A stretch of 64,000 nucleotides of DNA. It comes from a bacterium. Its GTDB lineage: Bacteria > Vulcanimicrobiota > Xenobia > Xenobiales > JADMJV01. The notes beneath the pieces are model-generated. The model was not told the DNA's origin. It made no database searches and saw only the letters and a list, made by a program, of their open reading frames with translations. Within the stretch, counting starts at the first letter, position 1. Each line of letters begins with the position of its first letter. Positions 49,744 to 58,823 of this stretch are shown piece by piece. A program made the translations under genes and the position numbers. The stretch spans positions 28,285 through 92,284 of the forward strand of contig JASBRJ010000363.1 of the NCBI GenBank assembly GCA_030149525.1, given 5' to 3'.

Positions 49744-50946
49744 TTGGCCGCCGTGCCGGAGGAGTCACGCCAGGGCTGGATGAGTCTGACCGTGGTTCTT
49801 TTCGGCTTCACCTTCTTTTCGGCCACTATGATGGCCGGCGGTCAACTCGGAAAGGCTTTGGGTTATGGGGCCGGTCTGGCAAAGGCTGTTTTGGTGGGCA
49901 ACTTGCTCTTGGCCGTCTATGCCGCAGCACTTTCTTACGTGGCCTTTCGATCCGGTCTGAGCACCGTTCTGATGAGTCGTCATTGCTTCGGAGCGAGGGG
50001 GAGTGCTCTGGCCGATCTCGTTCTTGGACTCACTCAGGTGGGCTGGTATGCCTGGGGGACGGACACGGTAGCGACGGTTCTCATCCAGACCTTCCACTGG
50101 CCTTCCGAACTTTATGTTCCGATGGTCCTTCTCGCTGGGCTCGGTTTCAGTATCACAGCGACCATCGGCTACAAGGGTTTGGAGGTTCTCTCGGCCACAA
50201 CGGTTCCATTGATGGCCGGACTCATTTTTTGGTCCGGTCACATAGCTCTGGCGCATCCTTCAACGCCCGGTGGGGGTGGGGGAGAAATGACCTTGAGCCA
50301 AGCTGTCACGATCGTTGTGGGAACCTTCGTATCCGGAGCCACCCAGTCTACCAACTGGACGAGATATTCCCGCACGGCCACCTCCAGTGTTGTGGTAACT
50401 TTTCTAGCCTTCTTTCTAGGCAACGGACTCATGGTCGGCTACGGAGCGCTTGCCGGCTCTGTCTACCAGAATTCCGATGTGGTGGCGGTTTTGATTTTAC
50501 AGGGGCTCTTCGTCCCGGCGCTTTTTATGCTGTTGGCCAATATCTGGACCACTCAGGATAACACGATCTACAATTTTTCCCTGGCGGGATGTCACTTTTT
50601 TCGAACGGAACGTCGACGCTTAGTCACGTTTTTGGGGGCGGTTATGGGTACTCTGCTCGCCCTCTTCGGATTCTCAGGTTATCTTGTCCCTTTTCTGTTG
50701 GCGCTAGGGACCTCGATCCCACCGGTGGGCGGCGTTATACTCGCCGATTTTTTCTACTGTCGAAGAGGGGCTTATCCCTCTCTCACCTCGGTCCATGAAT
50801 CCTGGAAGTGGCAGGGATTAACGGCCTACGCCGGCGGCCTTGCAGCGGCCTGGTGGCTTCCCGGGATCGCGCCGGTCAACGGAGTTCTCACGGCGTTTTT
50901 GCTACAGGCTTTACTGATGAGACGAAGTGAGGGACGGCTCGTCTGA
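49744..50946 (+). CDS. NCS1-family transporter, cytosine permease (CodB)-like
   Basis: A 400-residue transporter with about 11-12 helices. GGQLGKALGYGAGLAKAVLV, LTQVGWYAWGTDTVA, FSITATIGYKGLEVLSATTV and STNWTRYSRTATSSVV are the CodB-type NCS1 motifs for nucleobase:cation symport. The final helix region (SIPPVGGVILADFFYCRRG) also fits. The start is not certain: TTG 49744 or GTG 49753, neither with a strong ribosome site, 19 bases after the pyrophosphorylase stop. Its end overlaps the convergent sucrase/ferredoxin-like gene by 36 bases. Substrate could be cytosine, another base or a related heterocycle. Confidence 0.85.
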   Translation: MAAVPEESRQGWMSLTVVLFGFTFFSATMMAGGQLGKALGYGAGLAKAVLVGNLLLAVYAAALSYVAFRSGLSTVLMSRHCFGARGSALADLVLGLTQVGWYAWGTDTVATVLIQTFHWPSELYVPMVLLAGLGFSITATIGYKGLEVLSATTVPLMAGLIFWSGHIALAHPSTPGGGGGEMTLSQAVTIVVGTFVSGATQSTNWTRYSRTATSSVVVTFLAFFLGNGLMVGYGALAGSVYQNSDVVAVLILQGLFVPALFMLLANIWTTQDNTIYNFSLAGCHFFRTERRRLVTFLGAVMGTLLALFGFSGYLVPFLLALGTSIPPVGGVILADFFYCRRGAYPSLTSVHESWKWQGLTAYAGGLAAAWWLPGIAPVNGVLTAFLLQALLMRRSEGRLV

Positions 50947-51819
50947 AGGGCATTCGGTGAGTTCTTCCACCAGAGGTAACTTGAGTTCCGACATCTTCTC
51001 TTTGCGGAAGTCTTTGCAGCTCTTATAGGCGTTGTAGACAAAGTACTTGAGCGAGGCAGAGAAGGTCGTTTCCGCTCCGTTTCGCAGGACGGCTTTCACC
51101 TTGAAGGAATCTCGACAGCCGCTGAGTTCCTCAACAGAGACAAGGTCGTTTCCAAACCTTTCCCACAGCTTTGCTTCCACGGCTTGCAGGTTTTTGTCCA
51201 GGCGACCGTGGCCTCGATAACCTTTGAGGTAGGGCTTTTTCGTATTCAGACTTTCGGCCATCTCCAGACTCTCTTGAGGCGTCAGGTGACCGTAGAAGCG
51301 CCACTCGGGAAAGGCCGCAATAACCGGGGCGAATCGATGCCCGCCGAGGTGAGATGCTTGTAAGACGGCACGAGAACCCTGGGCGACCAGGTTTTGATAG
51401 ATGGGTACTCCCTTGAGCCCGCAACAGGAGTCCCGAGATCCGTGAGTGCAGACAAGAAAGAGTTCGCGAGGTTCGCCCCAATCCGGTTCGGCCAGGCCTG
51501 CGGCTACGGACTCAGGCGTTGCTACGACCTCTTTGCATACTGTTGTGCCGTCTTTCCAACGTAGAATCAGAGCTCTCGGCTCGGTGCCTTCGGAGGGCCA
51601 CGGAAAGCTCGGGGCAGCGATGAGCTTGAAATCAATCTCTTTGAATCGCTTCAGGCACTTTCGAAGGTCCTGAGGGAGTCCCTCAATTTTCTTGATCTTT
51701 TTGGGCCACGGCTTAGGGCATTCGAAAATGAGATAGCCCTCCTCCCGTGGTGCTGTTCCCACAATCGAAGGCAGTTCCACCGGAGCAACGGAGCAGCCCG
51801 GAAAGGAGGGACAACTCAT
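50911..51819 (-). CDS. sucrase/ferredoxin-like (Suc/Fer-like) protein
   Basis: A 302-residue protein of the sucraseferredoxin-like family, a thioredoxin-fold relative of 2Fe-2S proteins. CTHGSRDSCCGLKGVPIYQN holds the paired cysteines, and ASHLGGHRFAPVIAAFPEW the second conserved block with the histidines. The N-terminal CPSFPGC adds two cysteines. The family is thought to bind an iron-sulfur cluster; its reaction is unknown. The ATG overlaps the ccsA stop by four bases, placing it in the cytochrome c maturation operon. The last residues overlap codB in antisense. Confidence 0.85.
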   Translation of the reverse strand: MSCPSFPGCSVAPVELPSIVGTAPREEGYLIFECPKPWPKKIKKIEGLPQDLRKCLKRFKEIDFKLIAAPSFPWPSEGTEPRALILRWKDGTTVCKEVVATPESVAAGLAEPDWGEPRELFLVCTHGSRDSCCGLKGVPIYQNLVAQGSRAVLQASHLGGHRFAPVIAAFPEWRFYGHLTPQESLEMAESLNTKKPYLKGYRGHGRLDKNLQAVEAKLWERFGNDLVSVEELSGCRDSFKVKAVLRNGAETTFSASLKYFVYNAYKSCKDFRKEKMSELKLPLVEELTECPSDEPSLTSSHQ

Positions 51820-53468
51820 CGCTTGGACTCGGCCGGGCGCAGATGTCCTTTGTGTTTGGCTGTGGCCCAGAGAACGTAGATGACCTCGATGATGACATAT
51901 ACGGCTACATACTTCCCGCCACCGGTTCCGAATCCGTAGGAGTGGAGACCGGCGCCCAGGACGTAGTTAACTCCATACCAGGCCATAACGACGCCCAGAA
52001 AGGCTATTACCGACCAGGCGGCGATGCCGAACTTTCGCAGCCATCCCGCGTAGCGGCCGTGAAGGATGGCCAGATAGCCGAGCAGGGCGATAAGGGCCCA
52101 GACTTCCTTCGGGTCCCAGCCCCAGAAGCGTCCCCAGGAGTAGTTGGCCCAAACTCCGCCGAGAATGGTTCCGGCTGCCAGCAGCAGGACACCTACTTGA
52201 AGCGCGCGGTAGAGGGCATCGTGAAGGCTTGAAATGGCCTGTTCCTGAGCGGGATGGAGGGCGCATTTCCAGAGTACGATGTGACCCAATCCTAAGGCCA
52301 GTAAGAACGCTGCGTAGCCCAGAGTTATGCTGAGAACATGAATGGTGAGCCAAAAATTGCTTCGCAGGACGGGGGTGAGCGGATGGATAGAAGGGTCGAG
52401 GACCGTGGGCAACGTGTCGGCCAGAACCAGGCAGACGATTGCGCCCGCTGTGGCGGCGATCAAATAGTAACGCTTCGGATGAATAACTTCGAAGATCAAG
52501 GCGAAGAGGACGGCTCCAAAAGCAACCCATATCACCGATTCATACATGTTGGTGACGGGAGGGCGCCCGGCGATGAGGCAGCGTAGGGCGAATCCGTAGA
52601 TGTGCATTAAGAAGCCTGCACTGATAAGGCTGAAGCCCGCCCAATAACCGGTGCTTCGCTGACCTTCACCGGTCTTTACGAATGTGAGAACCCCGAGGCC
52701 CAACAGGTAGAGGATCCAGGCTTTTCGAAAAGGATGAGAGCTGTTATAGCGAACCTCGCGGGCCATGACCTGCTCCTCTGGTACCGGACCGAGGCTGGCC
52801 AGTTGCCGACGAGCTTCTGCTGCGGCCTGACCGATCTTCTGCTGGTCATTAGACTGAATCGCTTCACGAAGCTTATCAACGGCTTCCCGGACCGGTTCTA
52901 CTACCGGGAGGATCTCGTCGTGGTTCAAATCGGCAAAGCTACCCCAGTCCTCTTTCAGGCCACCGGGGTTGGGGACGGCTTGAAAAACGTTGCCGTCCAT
53001 AATTTGACGAACGACGTTGACCTTAACCAGGAGCTGCTGAACCTTCTCTTCGTCGCCGTGGAGCTCTTCCTCGTTTTGAAGATGCTGATGGATCTCTTCC
53101 TGCCACTGGTTCAAGCGCTGATTTTGGGCGAGTTCTTGATAGCTGAACCATCTCTTGTCTTCATCAAGACCAAGCTCTTTCTTTACGGCCAGATCGCGGA
53201 ACTCGATGATAGGTGCCTGCGCCGTCTTCTCGGGGTTGGCCCACCAGGCCAGCAGATTCTCCACTGAGTCGCGCTTCTCGAAAGTCGCTTTGCCGGTGAC
53301 CAATCGAACCGTCTCGCGAGCCAGGGTGTCCAACGGCTTCAGGCGACCACCCGACTGCACGGGCATGGTCTGCAGGACTTCCTTGCTGTTGAGTTCTGAT
53401 TGGGCCAGGCAAGCTCCACTCATAAGGAGGAGGGTGACAAGGCACGATATTATTGACAGATTCTTCAT
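51816..53468 (-). CDS. ccsA: cytochrome c biogenesis protein CcsA (system II), with long N-terminal domain
   Basis: A 550-residue member of the CcsA/ResC/CcmF haem-handling family. A signal-like helix opens the chain, then a soluble extracytoplasmic stretch of about 220 residues (LQTMPVQSGGRLKPLDTLAR ... ) and about eight helices. The WWD haem-binding motif is GRFWGWDPKEVWALIALLGY, flanked by conserved histidines in LTIHVLSITLGYAAFLLALG and GAGLHSYGFGTGGG. It exports and attaches haem to apocytochromes together with ResB, encoded just upstream with a 4-base overlap. The long N-terminal region resembles that of ResBC-type fusions in anaerobes. Confidence 0.93.
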   Translation of the reverse strand: MKNLSIISCLVTLLLMSGACLAQSELNSKEVLQTMPVQSGGRLKPLDTLARETVRLVTGKATFEKRDSVENLLAWWANPEKTAQAPIIEFRDLAVKKELGLDEDKRWFSYQELAQNQRLNQWQEEIHQHLQNEEELHGDEEKVQQLLVKVNVVRQIMDGNVFQAVPNPGGLKEDWGSFADLNHDEILPVVEPVREAVDKLREAIQSNDQQKIGQAAAEARRQLASLGPVPEEQVMAREVRYNSSHPFRKAWILYLLGLGVLTFVKTGEGQRSTGYWAGFSLISAGFLMHIYGFALRCLIAGRPPVTNMYESVIWVAFGAVLFALIFEVIHPKRYYLIAATAGAIVCLVLADTLPTVLDPSIHPLTPVLRSNFWLTIHVLSITLGYAAFLLALGLGHIVLWKCALHPAQEQAISSLHDALYRALQVGVLLLAAGTILGGVWANYSWGRFWGWDPKEVWALIALLGYLAILHGRYAGWLRKFGIAAWSVIAFLGVVMAWYGVNYVLGAGLHSYGFGTGGGKYVAVYVIIEVIYVLWATAKHKGHLRPAESKR

Positions 53469-55237
53469 GGCGTAACAGCTCCTGATGTGTCGTTGCCCCG
53501 AGCGACACGTTTCTTAGGCTTAAAGTAAAACATAATGATGATTCCCACAATAAGCAAGATTGACCCGATATACTTCAGTTCGATTCCTGGATCGTTGGCC
53601 ACCGAGAAAACCGAGACGTCGACTCCTGCTCCAGATTTGGAGAAAGAAGCCTGAAAGACCTTATAGCCGTGACCCTCGTAGGGCTCGTTCATTGCGATGG
53701 TATGCTTTTGCTCATCGACGAGAACGTCACTCTCGTAGGTCGCAGCCGTTTGAGTTCCGGGGTCGAACCCAACTCGGAAGTCTTCAAGCTTAATGGTGAA
53801 CGGCAGTAAGACGGTTTTGTAGCCATATCCGATGTACAGCTCCTTGCCGGAGTCGTCCATCATTTTTCGGATATCTCCACGCTCCAGCCAGAACGGTTTG
53901 CCTCCCTGCAGCCCGTTAATGGACATGCGAATGGCAGGGCCCGGGGCCTTGTCTTCTTTGCCCTTTTTCGGATGAACCTCTTTCATGAGCTTCTCTTTAC
54001 GGGCTTTGGGGTGATAGGTCACGAGTTCGGCTTGAAGATTCATCCACCCGGTTTTGACGGTGTCGCCCTGGGCAATCGGTTTGGCCTGTTTGCCGTCGAC
54101 TCGGTAGAGAAGCTCCCCTTGCTTGGTAAGACCGAGTTCCAGGCTTCGATCGCCTTTGTTCTCTTCCCGAGTGTAAAGGAGGCTGGCGTCAAAATTCTCT
54201 CCGCTGTTGGAGACCCTGGTGTTGAGCTCGGGTAGAAGAGCGAAAAGAAGCCATTCTTGCTCCCCTTGGGGAGTTTTCAGAAGGAGTTTTACTGCGGGGT
54301 TGTGGGGGTCAGGCGATTTGGAGATCAGCTGGTCGTTTTCCACCGTGGCGTGGGGGAGATACTCCACAAGTTCCAGTGTCGCCCCTTCGTGTTCCAGAGG
54401 GAACGGCTCGCCGATATTGAGCTTGTCCAGGTCGACTACCTGGGGAGCGTCGTTGAGAAGGAGTTGAACCAGCCCTCGACCCACCTCTTTGGCCCCCTCT
54501 CGAAATTGGGCTTCCGCCTTCTTGTTGGGAAGACGGGTGAAAGAGAGGCTGGCCGGCCCGAGGTTCATGGTCCCAAGCACAGGGGTGAGCCAAATTTTTT
54601 GGTCGACGTTCTGGTTAAAAAGTCTGAGTTCTACAGCCGGAATTCCCTCATTGTCTTTGACGTAGAGGGTTTCACTTTTGGCATGATGGTAGTAATCGTC
54701 GATTACGGCCACCATGTCCTTTTCGTTTCGGAGCGGGTACTTGTACTCCGTCTTGCCCGGCTTGGGCGGATTCCACCGATACTCGGCCGGTATTTCAACC
54801 AGTTCACTGAGGTCGCGACCGAAGTAAAGAACCGGTTCGTCGATCATGACTCGAGTGGTGGACTCACCTTCTTCCAGGGCAACGCTCCCGTCGACTCCCT
54901 TGAACATGGTGAAGAGAGAGCCGATGAGAATGATGATGATACCCAGGTGAGTAATGACGAAGCCCGTTTGCGACTTCTTCCACGGGTATCTCATGAGGGC
55001 CGAACAGAGAAGGTTGACCCCAAGAAAGCCCAGGAAAAGAGCGAACAGAGGGCTTTTATAAACCAGGTATTGTGCCGTTTTCGTGTCGTAGATCGACTCG
55101 TAGAAAGTGGCAACAGAAAGGATGGCCGCTAGCGCTACCAGCAGAATGACTGCGAGCTTTAACGACGCCAAGAATTTGAAGATAGAATTTTTCTTAATTT
55201 TCTTTAGGAGCAACTTGCTCGTCCTGCCTGAGGGCAA
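53465..55237 (-). CDS. resB: ResB/Ccs1-family cytochrome c biogenesis protein
   Basis: A 590-residue ResB, the partner of CcsA in system II cytochrome c maturation. N-terminal helices (FLASLKLAVILLVALAAIL; FALFLGFLGVNLLCSALMRY; FVITHLGIIIILIGSLFTMF) are followed by a large periplasmic domain (about 120-545) and a last helix near 560. GVDGSVALEEGESTTR and FRVGFDPGTQ recall the family. A basic tail follows. The TTG at 55237 gives the listed length; a TTG eight codons later (55213) has AGGA at better spacing and is an equally good start. The stop overlaps the ccsA start. Confidence 0.92.
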   Translation of the reverse strand: MPSGRTSKLLLKKIKKNSIFKFLASLKLAVILLVALAAILSVATFYESIYDTKTAQYLVYKSPLFALFLGFLGVNLLCSALMRYPWKKSQTGFVITHLGIIIILIGSLFTMFKGVDGSVALEEGESTTRVMIDEPVLYFGRDLSELVEIPAEYRWNPPKPGKTEYKYPLRNEKDMVAVIDDYYHHAKSETLYVKDNEGIPAVELRLFNQNVDQKIWLTPVLGTMNLGPASLSFTRLPNKKAEAQFREGAKEVGRGLVQLLLNDAPQVVDLDKLNIGEPFPLEHEGATLELVEYLPHATVENDQLISKSPDPHNPAVKLLLKTPQGEQEWLLFALLPELNTRVSNSGENFDASLLYTREENKGDRSLELGLTKQGELLYRVDGKQAKPIAQGDTVKTGWMNLQAELVTYHPKARKEKLMKEVHPKKGKEDKAPGPAIRMSINGLQGGKPFWLERGDIRKMMDDSGKELYIGYGYKTVLLPFTIKLEDFRVGFDPGTQTAATYESDVLVDEQKHTIAMNEPYEGHGYKVFQASFSKSGAGVDVSVFSVANDPGIELKYIGSILLIVGIIIMFYFKPKKRVARGNDTSGAVTP

Positions 55238-55306
55238 AGCCCTGCATAATCGGCCCCGTGACCGCTTACCCAGCCTTCGCCGGATTCCAAACCTCTCAGG
55301 CGAAGT

Positions 55307-57442
55307 CTATTCTTCTTTAGACTTCTTCTTTTTGAGCATGAGTCTCTTGCGGCGACGCTTTTTCCCGCGCACTCGAAGGGGTCGAGTTTTTCTGCCTTTT
55401 TTCTTGGAGACAGTCTCTTTTTCCGACTCATCGTCATCATCGCCGTCGGAGTCATCTTCCTCCTCCTGGTCGGCTTCGGAGTCTTGATCTTGGTCAGAAG
55501 GTTCCTCCTCGGCGGAGTCTCCCTCTTCAGCAGAAGGTTCCTCCTCGGGGGAGTCTCCCTCGGGCTGGTCGGTTTGGGAAGCTTGCTCCTCTTCAATCGG
55601 CGTTTCCGTCCGAGAGAGGGTTCGCTCAAGCTCTTGGAGCCACTCTTCGAGACTGTCTTTGCTCAGGTCGCTCTCCTGTAGGATAGCGAACTCGGCGCGA
55701 GCTTCCTCTTCTTTTGCCTGGCGCCCGTAGAGCAAGGCCAGTTGAAAGCGAACCACATGGAGGCTTTCGTCCAGGTTGAGCGCTTGGCGGAATCGGCCCT
55801 CGGCCTCCTCCCAAAGCCTTCTTTCTGCGGCAGAGAGGCCCAGGTTGAAGATGGCTTCGGTGTATCCAGGCTCCTGCTCTAAAACTTTCTTCCATTGCTC
55901 GTCGGCCTGTTCGTAGCGAGCCTGCCGGACGTATGCAATTCCGAGGTTGTTGCGAGCGGAAAGATCGGTAGGATCGGCACTGATGGAAGCTTCGAAGGCG
56001 CGAATGGCCGGCTCCCATTGCTCGAGTGCAACTAGAGCCAGCCCACGATTGTTGGACAAGTGGGGATCGATAATATCGAGGTCGGCGTCGAGTTTGTCGA
56101 AGAGAGCCAGAGCCTTCTCAACCTGTCCACTGTTCATGAGCGCCAGTGCCAGGTGATTGGTGGCGAATCGGTCTTGCGGATTTTGTTCTAGGATGGCTGA
56201 AAAGCAGTCAATGGCCTCTTCTACTCTGCCCAGGCGAGTGAGGGAGAGACCTAAATTGGTCCACGCGTAGTGATCGTCTGGGGCCAAGGCGATCACACGG
56301 CGGAAGATAGCCTCGGCTTTATCGTCGTCTGCCAAAAGAGTGTGGGCGTAGCCGAGGTTATTGAGGGCTAAAAGATTGTCCGGAAACAGGTCGAGGACTC
56401 GGAGGAGCGGCGTCACCGACTGATCGACTCTGTCCGTTTTTAAAAGACAGATAGCCAGGTTGTTGAGGGCAAACGGATCGTCGGGGGCAAGTTCCAATGA
56501 GCGGCGAAAGTTCTCCTCGGCTTCACTGTACCGTTCGAGCGAGATCTGCGCCCGTCCGAGATTGTTGAGGGCATAAGTGTCGTCCGGAACCAGTTCAAGA
56601 GCTTTCTTGTAGTGGTCGATGGCACTTTCCCAGTCTTCCAGTTGGGCTTTCACGCGACCCAGGTTGTGATGCGCTACGGCATCGTCCGGGTAAATCTCAA
56701 GGACGGCCTGAAAGGTGGCGATCGCTTCGTCGGTTTTGCCTTGCTGGGCCAGAATTCGTCCCTTGTTGTTGGCCGCATAGGGGTCGCCTGCGTCCATGGC
56801 GAGAACCGCCTCGAACTGCTCTAGAGCCCCGTCCAGATCTCCCAGGCGTTCTCTCAATTTCCCAAGATTGTTGTGGGCATAAAGGTCGCCCGGCTCGATG
56901 TCGAGGACGCCCCGGAACTCTGCTTCGGCTGCATCCACCTCACCGTTTCGAGCCAGCAGCTGCCCCAGGGAATTCTTGGCGTAGATATCGTCGGGGTCAA
57001 GGGTCAGGACTTTTTCCAGCCGCTGCTGTGCTTCTTGATCTTGACCGATCCGGATCAAAACAGAGCTCAGATTGTAATGAGCTTGGGTGTAGTTGGGGTC
57101 CAGCTCCGTGGCTTTCTCCCATAGGGAAATGGCTTCTTCGTGGGAGCCGTTTCTGGAGAGAGCGAGAGCCAGGGCGTTCAGGATCTGAGGTTGATCAGGC
57201 TTGCGCTCCAGGGCGCTTCGATAGAGCTGCTCTGCTTCGCCCAGGCGATTCTGGCTCAAATAGGTTGTGCCGAGGAGGTTGAGAGCCCTGGTGTGATCCG
57301 GCTTGATCTCAAGAGCGCGGCGCCAAGACCGCGCTGCACGTCCGCCTTCACCGGCCTCGGCCAGAAGGAGTCCATGTTTGTAATGAAGGTTGGGATCCTC
57401 CGGAGACTTCTCCAGTTCTTTTTCCAGTGCTCGCAAATCCAT
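55307..57442 (-). CDS. TPR-repeat protein with acidic then basic tail
   Basis: A 711-residue soluble protein. Residues 5 to about 600 are roughly 17 tandem TPRs of 34 residues (for example EAEQLYRSALERKPDQPQIL, YSEAEENFRRSLELAPDD), the two-helix repeat for protein binding. About 615-675 is a very acidic run (EEEPSAEEGDSAEEEPSDQD), and the last 35 residues are very basic (GKKRRRKRLMLKKKKSKEE). No signal peptide. It is the last of three tightly spaced minus-strand genes after two exported proteins. Function is unknown; the opposite charges may let tails of different molecules interact. Confidence 0.85.
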   Translation of the reverse strand: MDLRALEKELEKSPEDPNLHYKHGLLLAEAGEGGRAARSWRRALEIKPDHTRALNLLGTTYLSQNRLGEAEQLYRSALERKPDQPQILNALALALSRNGSHEEAISLWEKATELDPNYTQAHYNLSSVLIRIGQDQEAQQRLEKVLTLDPDDIYAKNSLGQLLARNGEVDAAEAEFRGVLDIEPGDLYAHNNLGKLRERLGDLDGALEQFEAVLAMDAGDPYAANNKGRILAQQGKTDEAIATFQAVLEIYPDDAVAHHNLGRVKAQLEDWESAIDHYKKALELVPDDTYALNNLGRAQISLERYSEAEENFRRSLELAPDDPFALNNLAICLLKTDRVDQSVTPLLRVLDLFPDNLLALNNLGYAHTLLADDDKAEAIFRRVIALAPDDHYAWTNLGLSLTRLGRVEEAIDCFSAILEQNPQDRFATNHLALALMNSGQVEKALALFDKLDADLDIIDPHLSNNRGLALVALEQWEPAIRAFEASISADPTDLSARNNLGIAYVRQARYEQADEQWKKVLEQEPGYTEAIFNLGLSAAERRLWEEAEGRFRQALNLDESLHVVRFQLALLYGRQAKEEEARAEFAILQESDLSKDSLEEWLQELERTLSRTETPIEEEQASQTDQPEGDSPEEEPSAEEGDSAEEEPSDQDQDSEADQEEEDDSDGDDDDESEKETVSKKKGRKTRPLRVRGKKRRRKRLMLKKKKSKEE

Positions 57443-57443
57443 T

Positions 57444-58325
57444 CTATTTGGGCGATTGGGCTCTCAGGAATTTTTCGAGTTGAGCGATATCCTCGGGTGT
57501 TCCTTCAACCAGCAGCACGTTGAGAAGTGGGTCAACGATGTAGGTGATGTTGGGGAAGGCCAGTTCCGCGGCGTTCTTGGCGCGCATGGCGTCTTTCTTC
57601 TGGTAAGGGAAATACTCTCTTACCAGCTTCTTCACGGGTGGGACTGCGGCCACAGTCGGCTGGCTGACGGGTGCGGGCTTCTCGACGGTCCGTGGTGGAG
57701 CGGCCGGTTTGGTCTCCACAGCAGGCTGAGCCGCAGGCTGGGAGGCTACCGGCTTGACCGCGGGCTGGGTGGCAACCGGCTTGGCTTCAGGTTGGGAGGC
57801 CGGTTTGAGTTCGTCTTGCGGCTTCGGTTGAGCATCGGGCTTTGGCTGGACAGCGGGCTTCGGCTGGACAGCGGGCTTCGGCGACGCTTCCGGAGGCTTA
57901 CTCGCAACGGGATTACTGTTGCGGGTGGGCGCGGTGGCCAGATCTCTGAGCCGCACGGTGTAGCGATAGCCGGTCTCGGTCTTTTGAAGACTTGCCTTGG
58001 GTTTACTCAGGACGTAGACCCTTACCAGGCCGGACTGATCGCTTTGGGTGGTGACCACCTTCTGGATCAAGCCCTTGTCGATGACTTCGCTTTTGGGATT
58101 TTCCAATCGAGTGTTAGCGAAATCAAGCTCCAGAAACGACGGGTCCGGATTCATTCGAATCTGGGGCTCGCCTCCTTTGGTTTCCATCTCTACATAGAGA
58201 AGGTCTCCCTTAACCTTTACCTCTGTTTTGAGAGGCTGCTGAGCGGAGGCGGGTAGGAGAGCAATGAAAGTAAACAGGGCCACCAAGACGGGCCCTACCG
58301 AGAATTTTCGTGCGTACCGTAACAT
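57444..58325 (-). CDS. exported AMIN-domain protein with PilQ-like C-terminus
   Basis: A 293-residue secreted protein. The signal peptide starts at MLRYARKFSVGPVLVALFTF and ends near ASAQ. An AMIN domain follows (about 30-125; VEMETKGGEPQIRMNPDPSF, LELDFANTRL), then a Pro/Lys/Ala linker with QPKPAVQPKPD repeats, and a final STN/secretin-N-like segment (LAFPNITYIVDPLLNVLLVE, GTPEDIAQLEKFL). That order mimics the front of the type IV pilus secretin PilQ without the pore. The frame is open to 58448, but that would overlap the upstream gene and lose the signal peptide, so I use ATG 58325. Confidence 0.78.
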   Translation of the reverse strand: MLRYARKFSVGPVLVALFTFIALLPASAQQPLKTEVKVKGDLLYVEMETKGGEPQIRMNPDPSFLELDFANTRLENPKSEVIDKGLIQKVVTTQSDQSGLVRVYVLSKPKASLQKTETGYRYTVRLRDLATAPTRNSNPVASKPPEASPKPAVQPKPAVQPKPDAQPKPQDELKPASQPEAKPVATQPAVKPVASQPAAQPAVETKPAAPPRTVEKPAPVSQPTVAAVPPVKKLVREYFPYQKKDAMRAKNAAELAFPNITYIVDPLLNVLLVEGTPEDIAQLEKFLRAQSPK

Positions 58326-58390
58326 AAGAAGACTGGTTTTTACGCCTCCTCCTTCGGCTCCTTCAGGTTGGCCGGACGTGGGGAATGCCT

Positions 58391-58708
58391 TTACCTCTGG
58401 CCGGGCTCGGGTAGAGTCTCTATCTTCTGGAATTTGTCCAAGTACCAAAGGCCGTCCTGACCTTGCACAGCTTTCACCACAACCTTAATCCCCAGCTGAA
58501 CTTCCGCGGGAAGCCGTTTGTCCGGCGGGACCATCACTCGAAAAAGTTCATTGTTGTCGGTGAGTACCGTGAAGTTGTTTGCCTGAATGAAATTGACCCG
58601 ACCGGTATAGGTCGCCGTCGGGGGGCCGAACAAGGCAAGGGACGGACCGGCGCAGGCCAGTAAAATTAGGAATATGGCGAGTAGAGATCGTTTAGCGCTC
58701 ATCTTCAA
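58391..58708 (-). CDS. small exported OB-fold-like protein, hypothetical
   Basis: A 105-residue protein with a signal peptide (MKMSAKRSLLAIFLILLACA, cleavage near SLALF), then a short beta-rich domain (YTGRVNFIQANNFTVLTDNN, FRVMVPPDKRLP). The TTG at 58708 has AGGAG at six bases, better placed than for the ATG two codons later. It begins the AMIN/TPR cluster (65-base gap to the next gene). No family is certain; a DUF5666-like beta barrel is possible, comparable with the exported protein at 27607. Confidence 0.65.
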   Translation of the reverse strand: MKMSAKRSLLAIFLILLACAGPSLALFGPPTATYTGRVNFIQANNFTVLTDNNELFRVMVPPDKRLPAEVQLGIKVVVKAVQGQDGLWYLDKFQKIETLPEPGQR

Positions 58709-58823
58709 ATTGGCTCCTGTTCATAAGCCGAAAGGTATGGCATACCTTGACGGCAGGGTATGGTTTGGGGTTTGTGGCCAGGTTTCCTCCAGAGAGGAGG
58801 CCGCAACAGGCCGAGGAGCGAGA

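Noticed and set aside
54257..55132. A 291-codon plus-strand frame within resB
   Set aside because: It is antisense to the clear ResB gene and resembles no protein.
58326..58448. An upstream extension of the AMIN-domain gene to 58448
   Set aside because: It would overlap the preceding gene by about 58 bases and place the signal peptide in the middle of the protein.
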